54,793 nucleotides of DNA from Candidatus Collierbacteria bacterium (GCA_903886255.1 CAISLM010000033.1:1-54793), one strand, 5' to 3'; counted from the first letter of the stretch, positions 1 through 7,944 are shown. Translations and numbers: made by a program. The notes: generated from the sequence alone by a model not told the origin.

Positions 1-363
1 CTGGTTCTTTTTATCCGCCAGCTGGATTTTCAAGGCAAAAAATACACTTTCGTTGGAATTGGCGGCGTTGTTACTCATATAGACTATCGGCACAGAGGTT
101 TTGCCACCAAACTTCTCCAAAAGTCTCTAGCCAAAGTATCAAATTGTGATTTTGCTCTCTTGGCAACAGATGTGGATAAAATAGGCCCACTTTATGAACG
201 GGTCGGTTTTGTTGCCCTCGATAGACCTTATTTATTTCTGGACAAAAATGGTCTTAAAAAGCCCGATCCGGGCGGAATGATAGCTCCGCTATCTTCCCCG
301 GAAGCGGTTGATTCTATACTCCACAGCCCCACAGAAATTTTTGTCGGTGCGAGTGCTTTTTAG
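1..363 (+). CDS. GNAT family N-acetyltransferase, C-terminal part (5' end outside window)
   Basis: The frame is open from base 1 to the TAG at 361-363 and encodes the last ~120 residues of an acetyltransferase. Visible GNAT features are a beta-strand followed by the acetyl-CoA pyrophosphate loop (motif A, R-H-R-G-F-A, bases about 91-108) and, downstream, the Y-E-R-V-G-F segment (about 196-213), which matches the usual late GNAT motif before the last strand. The protein ends with ~40 extra residues after that motif, so it is somewhat longer than a minimal GNAT domain. Family role: transfer of an acetyl group from acetyl-CoA to an amine. The substrate cannot be told. It ends 54 nt before the GAPDH gene, which has its own promoter-like sequence. 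Confidence 0.75.
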   Translation: MVLFIRQLDFQGKKYTFVGIGGVVTHIDYRHRGFATKLLQKSLAKVSNCDFALLATDVDKIGPLYERVGFVALDRPYLFLDKNGLKKPDPGGMIAPLSSPEAVDSILHSPTEIFVGASAF

Positions 364-398
364 TTCCGTCGCCCCATTTATGCTAAAGTTTATTTAGT

Positions 399-404
399 TA
401 TAAT
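399..404 (+). promoter_or_regulatory. -10 element upstream of GAPDH gene
   Basis: A perfect TATAAT lies 13 nt upstream of the GAPDH ATG at 418. There is no convincing -35 and no Shine-Dalgarno sequence, so the leader would be only about 6-7 nt. Confidence 0.45.
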
Positions 405-417
405 TTTCGCCCGCCCT

Positions 418-1503
418 ATGGTAAATTTTTCGATAAATGGTTTTGGAAGAATCGGTCGTTCAGCGACAAGAGTTTGGTTGCAAAGCCACCTTGACGATGC
501 CAATCTTGTAGCTATCAATACTTCAGGCTCATTAAACGTATCCGGATGGGCGCATCTTCTTCGCTTTGATACTGCTTACGGCATACTTCCCTACCCAATA
601 TCATCCGAAGAAGTTCAACAACCAAGCGATGTTACCGATGATAAACCTCTTCTTGGCTACATCACCATCGAACATCCCAATAAAACCCTAAGAATCCCCG
701 TTTTGGCTCAAAGAGACCCTGCTAAAATCCCATGGTCCCAATATGGAGCTGAGATTGTTATCGAATCAACAGGTGCCTTTACCAGTCTGGAAAAGGCCAT
801 TCTTCACCTTCAGGGTGGTGCCAGATATGTCATCCTTTCTGCTCCCGCCAAAGGTGCCGGTGTGCCTACCGCCGTCCTGGGTGTAAATGACCAAGAAGTC
901 ATTGTCAAAGATCGCACAGGTACAATTTCGGTTATCAGTAACGCCTCTTGCACTACCAATAGCGTCGCCCCCGTGGCTGATATTCTCCATGACAAGGTTG
1001 GAATCCTTAAAGCTATGCTAACTACAGTTCACGGCTACACTGATGATCAAAATCTTCAAGACAATTCCCACAGAGACCTTCGCCGCGCCCGAGCCGCCGC
1101 CCAAAACATCGTACCCACAAGTACCGGAGCCGCCATTGCTGCGACACAAGCCATTCCCGAGCTTCAGGGGTTGTTTGATGGTATTTCACTTCGTGTCCCT
1201 GTAATCACCGGCTCAATTACCGATTTCACTTTTGTTACTCGAAGATCGACTTCAGTCGAAGAAGTTAATCAAATATTTATGGACGCAGCCAACGATCCTC
1301 GTTATCGTGGAATTTTGGCTGTCACTGACGAACCGCTTGTTTCCTCCGATATTGTTGGCCGCCCCGAATCTAGTATCGTCGATATGGATATGACCAGAGT
1401 TGTCGATGGTACTCTCGTAAAAGTTTTGGCTTGGTACGACAACGAATGGGGCTACTCCAATCGCCTAGTAGAAGAAGTCATCAAAGCCGGCGATCTTTAT
1501 TAA
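418..1503 (+). CDS. gapA: glyceraldehyde-3-phosphate dehydrogenase, type I
   Basis: Catalyses oxidative phosphorylation of glyceraldehyde-3-phosphate to 1,3-bisphosphoglycerate in glycolysis; cytosolic tetramer in the family. The 361-residue protein has the Rossmann motif N-G-F-G-R-I-G-R (7-14), the catalytic motif S-N-A-S-C-T-T-N with Cys178, catalytic His205 in T-T-V-H-G-Y-T, and W-Y-D-N-E-W-G-Y-S near the C-terminus. The residue after I-N (position 35), normally the Asp that binds the adenine ribose of NAD, is Thr, which would relax or shift preference towards NADP (inference). It is somewhat longer than the usual ~335 residues because of an insertion around residues 60-80. The start has no Shine-Dalgarno sequence; a TATAAT lies just upstream. 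The triosephosphate isomerase gene is 37 kb away in the window, not linked. Confidence 0.95.
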   Translation: MVNFSINGFGRIGRSATRVWLQSHLDDANLVAINTSGSLNVSGWAHLLRFDTAYGILPYPISSEEVQQPSDVTDDKPLLGYITIEHPNKTLRIPVLAQRDPAKIPWSQYGAEIVIESTGAFTSLEKAILHLQGGARYVILSAPAKGAGVPTAVLGVNDQEVIVKDRTGTISVISNASCTTNSVAPVADILHDKVGILKAMLTTVHGYTDDQNLQDNSHRDLRRARAAAQNIVPTSTGAAIAATQAIPELQGLFDGISLRVPVITGSITDFTFVTRRSTSVEEVNQIFMDAANDPRYRGILAVTDEPLVSSDIVGRPESSIVDMDMTRVVDGTLVKVLAWYDNEWGYSNRLVEEVIKAGDLY

Positions 1504-1512
1504 AATATTCTT

Positions 1513-2208
1513 TTAAACCTTTAAATGGTCTTGATACTTAACGTATTTATACTTCAGATAGGGAGCCTGACCAATGTTTTGATAAATAAATCCAGCAAGA
1601 TCAACTGCGTTTCTCCAGTTATACCTCAATCTGAAAGCACCATAGCCAAACGAGATTGAACTTTTTATTAATGGAAACTTTCCTAGGATTTTGTTCGCTA
1701 GTTGTTCCAAAAATATTTTACTTCCGCTTGTAAAAATAACATCTAAACGTCTATCCATAGGTTTCCCGATACTTATACACCCATCACCATCAAAATACCC
1801 TCTTAAAAAATAACTGAAATATTTTTCAGGTACATTAGGCATTTGAATAACCAGTGATTTTCTTTGGCACAACCCCAACCCAATCAAATCGTTATAAATC
1901 AATTTGTTCCCGATTCTCATAAAATACGAAATCTGGCACCAAAATTCTTTTCCATTAATTTTCATCATATGAGGATACCGAACGTGAATTGTTTGCTGTC
2001 CCGACATCGCGCTCCTAATATCCATAAGAATATCAAAATCGTTATTTGCAATAGACAAATAGCACGCCCTGGACGATTCCAGACAATTCTCCACAGCACC
2101 ATCAGCATAAATAAACCCCAATACATAGGCCATTTTTGGCGACCAGGCTTTAAAGAAATCTTCATTTACTTTCTTACGATTATGTCCGCCTCGATTATCT
2201 CTTTCCAC
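1513..2208 (-). CDS. LAGLIDADG homing endonuclease, free-standing, behind tRNA-Cys
   Basis: A 231-residue protein starting at GTG 2208 carries two LAGLIDADG-type motifs, A-Y-V-L-G-F-I-Y-A-D-G (about 27-37) and F-L-R-G-Y-F-D-G-D-G (about 132-141), the arrangement of a single-chain, two-motif homing endonuclease. The second motif keeps G-D-G with the acidic metal ligand. The frame stays open back to an ATG inside the tRNA-Cys gene (2319), but the residues encoded there are just translated tRNA, so GTG 2208 near the N-E-D-F-F-x-x-W-S lead-in typical of this subfamily is preferred; the exact start is uncertain. It lies 46 nt downstream of the tRNA on the same strand and ends 10 nt from the GAPDH stop. 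No intron or intein host is seen; the tRNA is intact. Family role: site-specific double-strand cutting that spreads its own gene. Confidence 0.85.
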   Translation of the reverse strand: MERDNRGGHNRKKVNEDFFKAWSPKMAYVLGFIYADGAVENCLESSRACYLSIANNDFDILMDIRSAMSGQQTIHVRYPHMMKINGKEFWCQISYFMRIGNKLIYNDLIGLGLCQRKSLVIQMPNVPEKYFSYFLRGYFDGDGCISIGKPMDRRLDVIFTSGSKIFLEQLANKILGKFPLIKSSISFGYGAFRLRYNWRNAVDLAGFIYQNIGQAPYLKYKYVKYQDHLKV

Positions 2209-2253
2209 ATATCCATTATTACCAAACAAAACCCAAATATCAAGTAAAAATTG

Positions 2254-2325
2254 AGGCCGGAGAGGGAATCGAACCCTCGCATAAGAGTTTTGCAGACTCC
2301 AGTGTTTCCACTTCACCATCCGGCC
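2254..2325 (-). tRNA. tRNA-Cys (anticodon GCA)
   Basis: Read on the minus strand, a 72-nt cloverleaf folds: acceptor GGCCGGA paired with TCCGGCC, D arm GTG/CAC, anticodon stem GGAGT/ACTCT around loop CTGCAAA (anticodon GCA), 5-nt variable region, T arm GAGGG-TTCGATT-CCCTC, discriminator T. CCA is not encoded. The anticodon loop is uninterrupted, so there is no intron. Confidence 0.96.
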
Positions 2326-2401
2326 AATGTACGCACTATTTTATCATTACCTAAGATGTAAAATAATAAAATTCCACTTTCTTAAAATTATCATAATCTG
2401 T

Positions 2402-2412
2402 TATCATAGAAT
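2402..2412 (+). promoter_or_regulatory. -10 region upstream of PEGA/SH3 lipoprotein gene
   Basis: Overlapping TATCAT (2402-2407) and TAGAAT (2407-2412) hexamers lie 10 and 5 nt upstream of ATG 2418, and no Shine-Dalgarno sequence is present. This fits the near-leaderless pattern seen elsewhere in the window. Confidence 0.4.
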
Positions 2413-2417
2413 CAACC

Positions 2418-3299
2418 ATGAAGACAAACTTTATAAGGCTAATCCCCATCCTTGTTTTTTCTGTCCTTCTTGCCGGCTGTGATTTGAACCCATTTGCCAA
2501 GAAAGCCGGAATCCAAGTAACCGCCCATCCGGAAGCCAATGTTAGCATCAATGGCCAATCTGTCGGCAAAACCCCTGTCTATATCGATAACGAAAAAGCC
2601 GGAACTTACACTGTCCAAATGACCGCAGTCGATAGTGGCCAGACCTGGGAAGGAAAAGTAAATTTGCTCGGAGGAACTCTAACCACTGTAAATCGAGAGT
2701 TTGGTGATACTCCAGATAAATCCCACAGTTATTCTCTATCATTTGAAAAACTAAGTAGTAGCAAGGCCGCTGCTGTTAGTATTGTTAGTCTCCCCGCTAA
2801 CGCCACCATAAGTATCGATGGCAAACCCCAAGGTTTTACTCCCTTAAGTGTCGATATCGATTCCGGCCCCCACGTTTTTACCTTTACCGCTCCCGGCTTT
2901 CAAGACAAAATTGTCAATGCCTCTGTTCAGCCCGGATATCGCCTCGTTCTAAACTTTACTATGGCCGCTCTGGACATTACCCCCACCCCGACTCCAACCA
3001 TCGCTACTCCCTCAGCCGGTCTCGTCACCCCTCCTAAAACAGTCACTCCTCTCCCCAAACAAGCTTCCTCCTCAGCAACAGTTATGACCAAGCCCTATGT
3101 CGAAATACTCACTACTCCAACCGGCTGGTTAAAAGTCCGTGAAACTCCATCAACCACAGCGACGGAATTGGCCAAGGTCAACCCCGGTGATAAGTTTCCC
3201 TACAAAGCCGACCTCTCCACCGGCAGCTGGTACCAAATTGAATACGTGACCGGGCAATGGGGCTTCATCTCCTCCAGCTACGCCAAACTATTTAAGTAA
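2418..3299 (+). CDS. lipoprotein with two PEGA domains and a C-terminal SH3-like domain
   Basis: A 293-residue exported lipoprotein of unknown specific role. The N-terminus is a lipoprotein signal: Lys, hydrophobic stretch, lipobox L-A-G-C with Cys21. Two PEGA-type beta domains follow at about 32-68 and 119-165, each with the hallmark I-N/D-G-x-x-x-G-x-T-P. A Thr/Pro linker (about 186-220) leads to an SH3_3-like domain (about 228-292) with W-L-K-V-R-E-T-P-S and the closing W-G-F-I-S-S-S-Y-A. PEGA and SH3 domains usually bind cell-wall or surface partners, so a periphery scaffold is likely (inference). It is monocistronic and convergent with the following minus-strand operon. Confidence 0.85.
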   Translation: MKTNFIRLIPILVFSVLLAGCDLNPFAKKAGIQVTAHPEANVSINGQSVGKTPVYIDNEKAGTYTVQMTAVDSGQTWEGKVNLLGGTLTTVNREFGDTPDKSHSYSLSFEKLSSSKAAAVSIVSLPANATISIDGKPQGFTPLSVDIDSGPHVFTFTAPGFQDKIVNASVQPGYRLVLNFTMAALDITPTPTPTIATPSAGLVTPPKTVTPLPKQASSSATVMTKPYVEILTTPTGWLKVRETPSTTATELAKVNPGDKFPYKADLSTGSWYQIEYVTGQWGFISSSYAKLFK

Positions 3300-3341
3300 T
3301 AGACTTTTCGTTCGATAAATTCTTATTCTTGGTTCCCGTTT

Positions 3342-4274
3342 CTACGGCAAGTAATAAAGCACCCCAACTACCATCACTACCCAAAGCCCTACAGTTGCAA
3401 TTAATGGTTTATCTGAAAGCAATATTCTTTCCGGACTTTCCCCTTCGTTTTTTTCATAAATAAGCTGCAAATATCTCATGATTCCATAAACCACAAAAGG
3501 GATGGTTATCATCATCCACTTTTCTGACAAAAGAGTGTTTGGAAGTAACAAAATGATCTTCAATGCCCTTCCTGTTGGAATAATCTTGGGATGATTAAAA
3601 GTAAATAAAGAATACGTAATCCAGGTTGCGGTTGCAAACATGGCCGTGTAAATATCTAGAAGCTGCTCGGTATAGTGTTTCAGGGTCTCTCTAGTGGCCA
3701 CCGACTTGCCCTGAGAGATCAAAAGGGTCATCTCTCCTCTTCGTTTACCCACAGCCAAAAATAGAGATGCAGAAATTATAGTCAACAAAAACCAAACATC
3801 CATATGTGCCGAAATTACAAAAGCACCGGCGTAAATTCGAATCAAATATCCCAAGGCAATTACTATCACATCAATGATCGCCACCTTTTTCAAATAGAGC
3901 GTATACAAAACCTGTATCGAAAGATAAACCAAACAACTAATAAAGAAAAAGAAATTCAAAGTATATGCCCAAGACAAGCCGACAAAAGCACCCACAATTA
4001 CTGCCAAAAATGCAATTGAAACCGGTAATTCGCCGGAAGCGATTGGTCTTTTTTTCTTGAACGGATGAAGCCGGTCGGTTTTTATATCCAGTAAATCGTT
4101 AAAAATATAAGTGGTGCTCGATAAAACAATGAACACAAAAAATGCTTGCGTTACCAATCCAAATGCACCGGGTTCGTATAAAAGCCCCGTAAAAATCAAA
4201 GCCCCGTATAGAGCAAAGTTTTTTAACCATTGTCTTGGCCTTACTGTTTTGAGAAGCGCGATGAGTATTGCCAT
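3342..4274 (-). CDS. UbiA-family prenyltransferase, decaprenyl-phosphate phosphoribosyltransferase-like
   Basis: An integral membrane enzyme (310 residues, about 8-9 hydrophobic segments). Near the N-terminus is R-P-R-Q-W-L-K-N (12-19) and the first Asp-rich motif N-D-L-L-D-I-K-T-D-R (59-68) followed by H-P-F-K-K-K-R-P-I-A-S-G. This combination is typical of the DPPR-synthase branch (Rv3806c-like), which joins phosphoribosyl pyrophosphate to a polyprenyl phosphate, the first step to polyprenyl-phosphoryl arabinose or ribose donors; other UbiA enzymes make quinones or tetraprenylated heme and lack the R-P-R-Q-W lead. It overlaps the upstream WecA/MraY-like gene by 34 nt, so both are probably cotranslated and work on polyprenyl-phosphate carriers. 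It is the last gene of the minus-strand run. Substrate assignment is by motif only. Confidence 0.82.
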   Translation of the reverse strand: MAILIALLKTVRPRQWLKNFALYGALIFTGLLYEPGAFGLVTQAFFVFIVLSSTTYIFNDLLDIKTDRLHPFKKKRPIASGELPVSIAFLAVIVGAFVGLSWAYTLNFFFFISCLVYLSIQVLYTLYLKKVAIIDVIVIALGYLIRIYAGAFVISAHMDVWFLLTIISASLFLAVGKRRGEMTLLISQGKSVATRETLKHYTEQLLDIYTAMFATATWITYSLFTFNHPKIIPTGRALKIILLLPNTLLSEKWMMITIPFVVYGIMRYLQLIYEKNEGESPERILLSDKPLIATVGLWVVMVVGVLYYLP

Positions 4275-5314
4275 AAAACGAACACTGTCATTAATATTAC
4301 CAATCCTATCATGATTAGAAGCTTCGTTCTAGCTTCAAAACTCAAAGCAGCCACACCAAGAACCACTGCAGCCAGCCAATAAAACAAAGCAATTCTTCTT
4401 TTTCCCCAACCCATTGCCATCAATTTGTGGTGCAGATGGCTCTTATCCCCCCAGACGGGAGACTTGCCGGAAATTAATCTTTTTAGAACAATATATAAAA
4501 AATCTATCAAGGGAATTCCCAAGACAATAATTAAAGCCCCCACCTTTGCCGTTGCCAGTATTGATATCACTCCTAAAAGTAAACCGGCTAGAGACGTTGC
4601 CGAATAGCCCGGCATAATTTTTTGTGGATAAAAATGAAAAACTGTTAAGCCCGCGAAAGCCCCCGCGGTAGCAAACGCTAAGGTAGCCACCGGCCACTGA
4701 GCAATATCCGCGCTGTAGTTCAATGAAACCAAACCCAATACCACAGCCGCAATTGTGATTACACCACTGATTTGTCCGTCCACACCTGATGACCAATTGA
4801 TTGCATTCATTAGAGACGGAATCCATAAAAGTGCAAATAGATCGGCCAAGATCCATATCTGATGAAAACTTCCAAAAAGAAAAAACCCCAGTCTCGGCCA
4901 AGATAAATCAATTACTCCACCAAATGGATTACTAATGAAAGCAATTCCGATTCCCGACCCGACAATGATTAATGTCGCCAAAAAATTCATTCCCAATCTC
5001 GCATATGGATTAGAGCCCTTAATATCATCAACCAGCCCAACCACTACAGTAAGTAGTCCGGCCAAACCAATAGCCAACAAATGATTATCCGGTTTTAAAA
5101 GAAGCATCACAGTCACAGTTACTGCAAAAAATATCGGGATACCTCCCCCTTTTGGTACCGGTATCTTGTGAATATGCGCCGGATGGGGAGTTTTCTTTGG
5201 GTCGATAACCCAACCCATTTTTTTAAAAAACAAAATTGTCAGAGGCGTTATCACCAGGCTTATCAAAAGTGCCAAAAGAAATGGCAAAACAGTAATCATC
5301 AGTTGAGGATTCAT
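4241..5314 (-). CDS. MraY/WecA-like polyprenyl-phosphate sugar-1-phosphate transferase
   Basis: A 357-residue, roughly 10-11-helix membrane enzyme of the PNPT superfamily (glycosyltransferase family 4), which transfers a sugar-1-phosphate from a UDP-sugar to a polyprenyl phosphate. Visible motifs: P-H-P-A-H-I-H-K-x-P-x-P-K-G-G-G (43-58), D-D (96-97), N-A-I-N-W-S-S-G-V-D-G (170-180), K-I-M-P-G-Y (232-237) and the cytoplasmic His motif H-L-H-H-K (293-297). In most relatives the fourth motif reads F-x-G-D-S-G-S and its Asp is catalytic; here it reads P-G-Y-S-A-T. The same gene pair position with a UbiA/DPPR-like enzyme suggests an envelope glycan role rather than peptidoglycan MraY. It overlaps its upstream neighbour by 4 nt (ATGA). 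Confidence 0.88.
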   Translation of the reverse strand: MNPQLMITVLPFLLALLISLVITPLTILFFKKMGWVIDPKKTPHPAHIHKIPVPKGGGIPIFFAVTVTVMLLLKPDNHLLAIGLAGLLTVVVGLVDDIKGSNPYARLGMNFLATLIIVGSGIGIAFISNPFGGVIDLSWPRLGFFLFGSFHQIWILADLFALLWIPSLMNAINWSSGVDGQISGVITIAAVVLGLVSLNYSADIAQWPVATLAFATAGAFAGLTVFHFYPQKIMPGYSATSLAGLLLGVISILATAKVGALIIVLGIPLIDFLYIVLKRLISGKSPVWGDKSHLHHKLMAMGWGKRRIALFYWLAAVVLGVAALSFEARTKLLIMIGLVILMTVFVLWQYSSRFSKQ

Positions 5315-5658
5315 ATATTTAGGAAAATCAGCATAATTTTTGCAAAACTCGCCACCATCAAAACCACCGCTATTAAAACACCAAGGCTAATCGTAGTTTG
5401 AACAGTGTTATCTCCCTTTCCTGCCCAACTGGCCAAAATTCTGGTTAAAAACAAAACAACTTCCATTCCCGCGAATATCCACACAAACCAAATTTTGTCT
5501 ACCAATTGTTTGTCACCTGAAGGAAAAGAATAAAGCCACGGCAATTGTGGGGGAAGTCGATTCCAAAAAAGTGCCAACACACCACCCATAATTAGCACCA
5601 AAATAACGCCAATCCAAAATAGCGTTGTAGAAGTTGGTATTTTTCGGCTTTCTGCCAC
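5311..5658 (-). CDS. small membrane protein, three hydrophobic segments
   Basis: About 115 residues with three membrane segments; between the first and second is the loop L-P-P-Q-L-P-W-L-Y-S-F-P-S-G-D-K-Q-L, reminiscent of DUF1648-type membrane proteins. Function unknown. The start is taken as GTG 5658 because a TATACT hexamer (5665-5670) sits 6 nt upstream, the spacing found for other likely leaderless genes here; a TTG at 5676 would add six residues but overlap the -10. It overlaps the next gene by ATGA, so it is probably cotranslated with the WecA/MraY-like enzyme. Confidence 0.7.
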   Translation of the reverse strand: MAESRKIPTSTTLFWIGVILVLIMGGVLALFWNRLPPQLPWLYSFPSGDKQLVDKIWFVWIFAGMEVVLFLTRILASWAGKGDNTVQTTISLGVLIAVVLMVASFAKIMLIFLNI

Positions 5659-5664
5659 AGCTTG

Positions 5665-5670
5665 AGTATA
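5665..5670 (-). promoter_or_regulatory. internal operon -10 element (leaderless type)
   Basis: TATACT on the minus strand, 6 nt upstream of GTG 5658; -35 weak. It would provide an internal promoter for the last three genes of the operon. Confidence 0.4.
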
Positions 5671-5686
5671 TAACAATGAACCTTTA

Positions 5687-7192
5687 TTAAGCTTTTTTTT
5701 CGGTCACCCGGTACTCCATATATCTACCCATCATCAGCCTGGTATGTGCATCCAGCCCCGGTAATGCCGAAAAGAAAAAACCGACAACAGGCAGCAAAAT
5801 AAATTCAAAAGGTGAGACGATCTTTCTCCACCAGGGAAGATTTTTTACCTTAGGGCGGGATTTAAAATCTATCAAAATTATTGCCACCATACTGATTAGT
5901 GACAAAGTTAAAATTGCAGATGATACCTGAGGCAATGTTTTTCCCATCACGGTTCTGGAAAAAGTCGGATTCAAAAGGGGAGGTAGGTTAGCTGCTACTG
6001 TGATGATAAACCAATTTACCGGCCACATAAAATGATCCTCAACTACCTTGAATACTCTAATTGTTTTGTCCCAAAAGGGAGCTTCTGTATCCAGAATATA
6101 ACGCTTAATAATGTACGCGTCATCTGACGCTCCCCAGGCCCAGCGTTTTACTTGTTCATATGTATTTGTATAAGTACTCCAAAACCCTGTTGCCTCCGCC
6201 GCATCGGCAAACACGGAAATATACAATGGATCCACTTCCACTTTTCCCCCGGTAGCAAAATATGTCTTAAAGAAAATACGATAGTCTTCAGGAATCACAT
6301 CAGTATCCCAATAATCAATCGAATCCATTAGTTTCAGACTCATCGAATAAGTGGAAAAGTTAATTAACCGATCCGGTCTCGATAACTGGGCCATGTTCAA
6401 AACACTACTAAGGCGGTTAAACACTCTCATCGGCCAAGGGATCCGTTCGATGTTGTTATAAAACACAATCGCCCCTTGCCAAATCTTGTGATATCTATTC
6501 GGGTCATCCAGGAAAAAATACGTTAATGCCGCCAGATGGTTTGGGTGAAGTGCCACATCACAATCTACAGACGAAATCGTCATTTTATTTATATCCCAAT
6601 CCTTGTGTTTTTTAAGTTCCTTTTTAAACTCTTTTCCGGCCCATGCGGCATTACTGGATTTCCCCACCACTTCACCGGTTAAGTTTGCCGGATGATGGGT
6701 AAAAAATAATCCTGCGAATTTTCCGGCAAATGTTTTTCTTAGCAAATTTTCTCTTTCGTCATTTATCTCTTTTCCTGCCCTCTCCTCCATTGCAATAATT
6801 GGTATTATTTGCGCTGCACCAATTGTTTGTTTATCCAAAGCCTCCAATGTTCGCACCAATATTTCACCCGGTTCTTTGTAAGTTGGCAATACGATCACAT
6901 GCTTAACCTCTTTCCAATCGGCAAATCCTCGGACATCTCCCATCCAATCATATTTTTCCGCTGCCCGAATTCGGTAATACGACATTACAGCAGCGAGCGA
7001 CAACGTCATTGATCTATATAGCCAATAAACGTTAAAACCAATAATAAAATAGGCCACACCGACCGGCCAAAAAATTGAACCCCAAACGGGGAACAAAATA
7101 AATGACCAACTCACGAATCCTGGTAAAATTTCCAGAACTCTTTGGCTTCCGCGTGGATATTTATTTATAAGATATCTAAGGAATACAAACAT
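5687..7192 (-). CDS. membrane glycosyltransferase, family 2
   Basis: A 501-residue processive-type GT2 enzyme. Two hydrophobic segments (about 25-65) precede the catalytic domain: P-T-Y-K-E-P (103-108), the metal-binding S-V-D-C-D (208-212), the acceptor motif P-E-D-Y (301-304) and Q-V-K-R-W-A-W-G (347-354), which is the Q-x-x-R-W motif of cellulose/hyaluronan-synthase-like enzymes. Two to three membrane segments follow at about 390-490. Family role: transfer of a sugar from a nucleotide sugar to a growing chain or lipid acceptor across the membrane. The acceptor is not deducible. Its start overlaps tatD by 28 nt and it is followed by the WecA-like gene, supporting an envelope glycan function. 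Confidence 0.88.
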   Translation of the reverse strand: MFVFLRYLINKYPRGSQRVLEILPGFVSWSFILFPVWGSIFWPVGVAYFIIGFNVYWLYRSMTLSLAAVMSYYRIRAAEKYDWMGDVRGFADWKEVKHVIVLPTYKEPGEILVRTLEALDKQTIGAAQIIPIIAMEERAGKEINDERENLLRKTFAGKFAGLFFTHHPANLTGEVVGKSSNAAWAGKEFKKELKKHKDWDINKMTISSVDCDVALHPNHLAALTYFFLDDPNRYHKIWQGAIVFYNNIERIPWPMRVFNRLSSVLNMAQLSRPDRLINFSTYSMSLKLMDSIDYWDTDVIPEDYRIFFKTYFATGGKVEVDPLYISVFADAAEATGFWSTYTNTYEQVKRWAWGASDDAYIIKRYILDTEAPFWDKTIRVFKVVEDHFMWPVNWFIITVAANLPPLLNPTFSRTVMGKTLPQVSSAILTLSLISMVAIILIDFKSRPKVKNLPWWRKIVSPFEFILLPVVGFFFSALPGLDAHTRLMMGRYMEYRVTEKKA

Positions 7193-7944
7193 AAGGCATT
7201 TTTTCCGGTCTGTTCTTCTATTTTTTGGGTATCTAAAGCCAGCTCTTTAGCTATCGCTGTAGCTACTATTTTAACATTTGCCGGTATATTTACTGTTCCC
7301 CGCACCGGTTCGGGTGCCAAATATGGGCTATCTGTTTCGATCAGGAGCCTGTTTAGGGGAACTTTGTGGAGTATTTCCCGCAGTCCAGCAGCCGACTTAA
7401 AGGTCACATTTCCTGCAAAACCGACGTAAAACCCCATTTTCAGCACAAACTTCAAGAACTTCTCGCTTCCGGCAAAACAGTGAAATTCCCCCCTCGGCAA
7501 GGTCCCCATTTTTGTCAAAATTTCGAAACACTCTTCCTCCGCCTCTCTCATATGAATCACCACCGGTAGTTTCAATCTGACCGCCAGCTCCATTTGTGCC
7601 GAAAAAATCTGAATCTGCTTTTCTTTTGTTTTCTTTTCTTTGTCCCAATAAAAATCCAAACCAATCTCGCCAATTCCGATCACTCTTTTTGAACCGCCTA
7701 CAATTTTTTCCAGCTCAGCGATCATTTCCTCCACATTGCCAACATTGTCAATATCCTCCGGATGAACCCCCACTGTTGCATATAATCCTTCTTGTTCCGC
7801 AATTGCCACCGCCCTTCTTGAGTCTTCGATCGAAGTTGACTGCAAAAACATCATTTCCACACCGGCATTATGCGCCTCATTAATCGTCTTTTTTACATCA
7901 ACAATTTTCGCGTCAGTCAGGTGGCAGTGTGTATCAATTAACAT
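7165..7944 (-). CDS. tatD: TatD-family metal-dependent hydrolase (DNase)
   Basis: A 259-residue amidohydrolase-superfamily TIM barrel. Metal ligands appear in order: D-T-H-C-H near the N-terminus (4-8), the Glu in G-E-I-G-L-D (about 94-99), H in V-I-H-M-R (about 134), H in E-F-H-C-F-A-G-S, and D in E-T-D-S-P-Y-L, followed by A-P-x-x-x-R-G. Family members are 3'-5' DNases/RNases implicated in repair and DNA turnover. It overlaps the end of metG by 11 nt; the metG-tatD pair is common in bacteria, which supports the call. Confidence 0.93.
   Translation of the reverse strand: MLIDTHCHLTDAKIVDVKKTINEAHNAGVEMMFLQSTSIEDSRRAVAIAEQEGLYATVGVHPEDIDNVGNVEEMIAELEKIVGGSKRVIGIGEIGLDFYWDKEKKTKEKQIQIFSAQMELAVRLKLPVVIHMREAEEECFEILTKMGTLPRGEFHCFAGSEKFLKFVLKMGFYVGFAGNVTFKSAAGLREILHKVPLNRLLIETDSPYLAPEPVRGTVNIPANVKIVATAIAKELALDTQKIEEQTGKNALCLYSLDIL

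Noticed and set aside
2209..2319. Extension of the LAGLIDADG gene to an ATG inside the tRNA-Cys gene
   Set aside because: Those codons are a translation of the tRNA and its 3' flank; GTG 2208 is enough to include the conserved lead-in.
1513..2325. Group I intron or intein in the tRNA-Cys region hosting the homing endonuclease
   Set aside because: The tRNA folds without interruption and no split protein gene surrounds the endonuclease.
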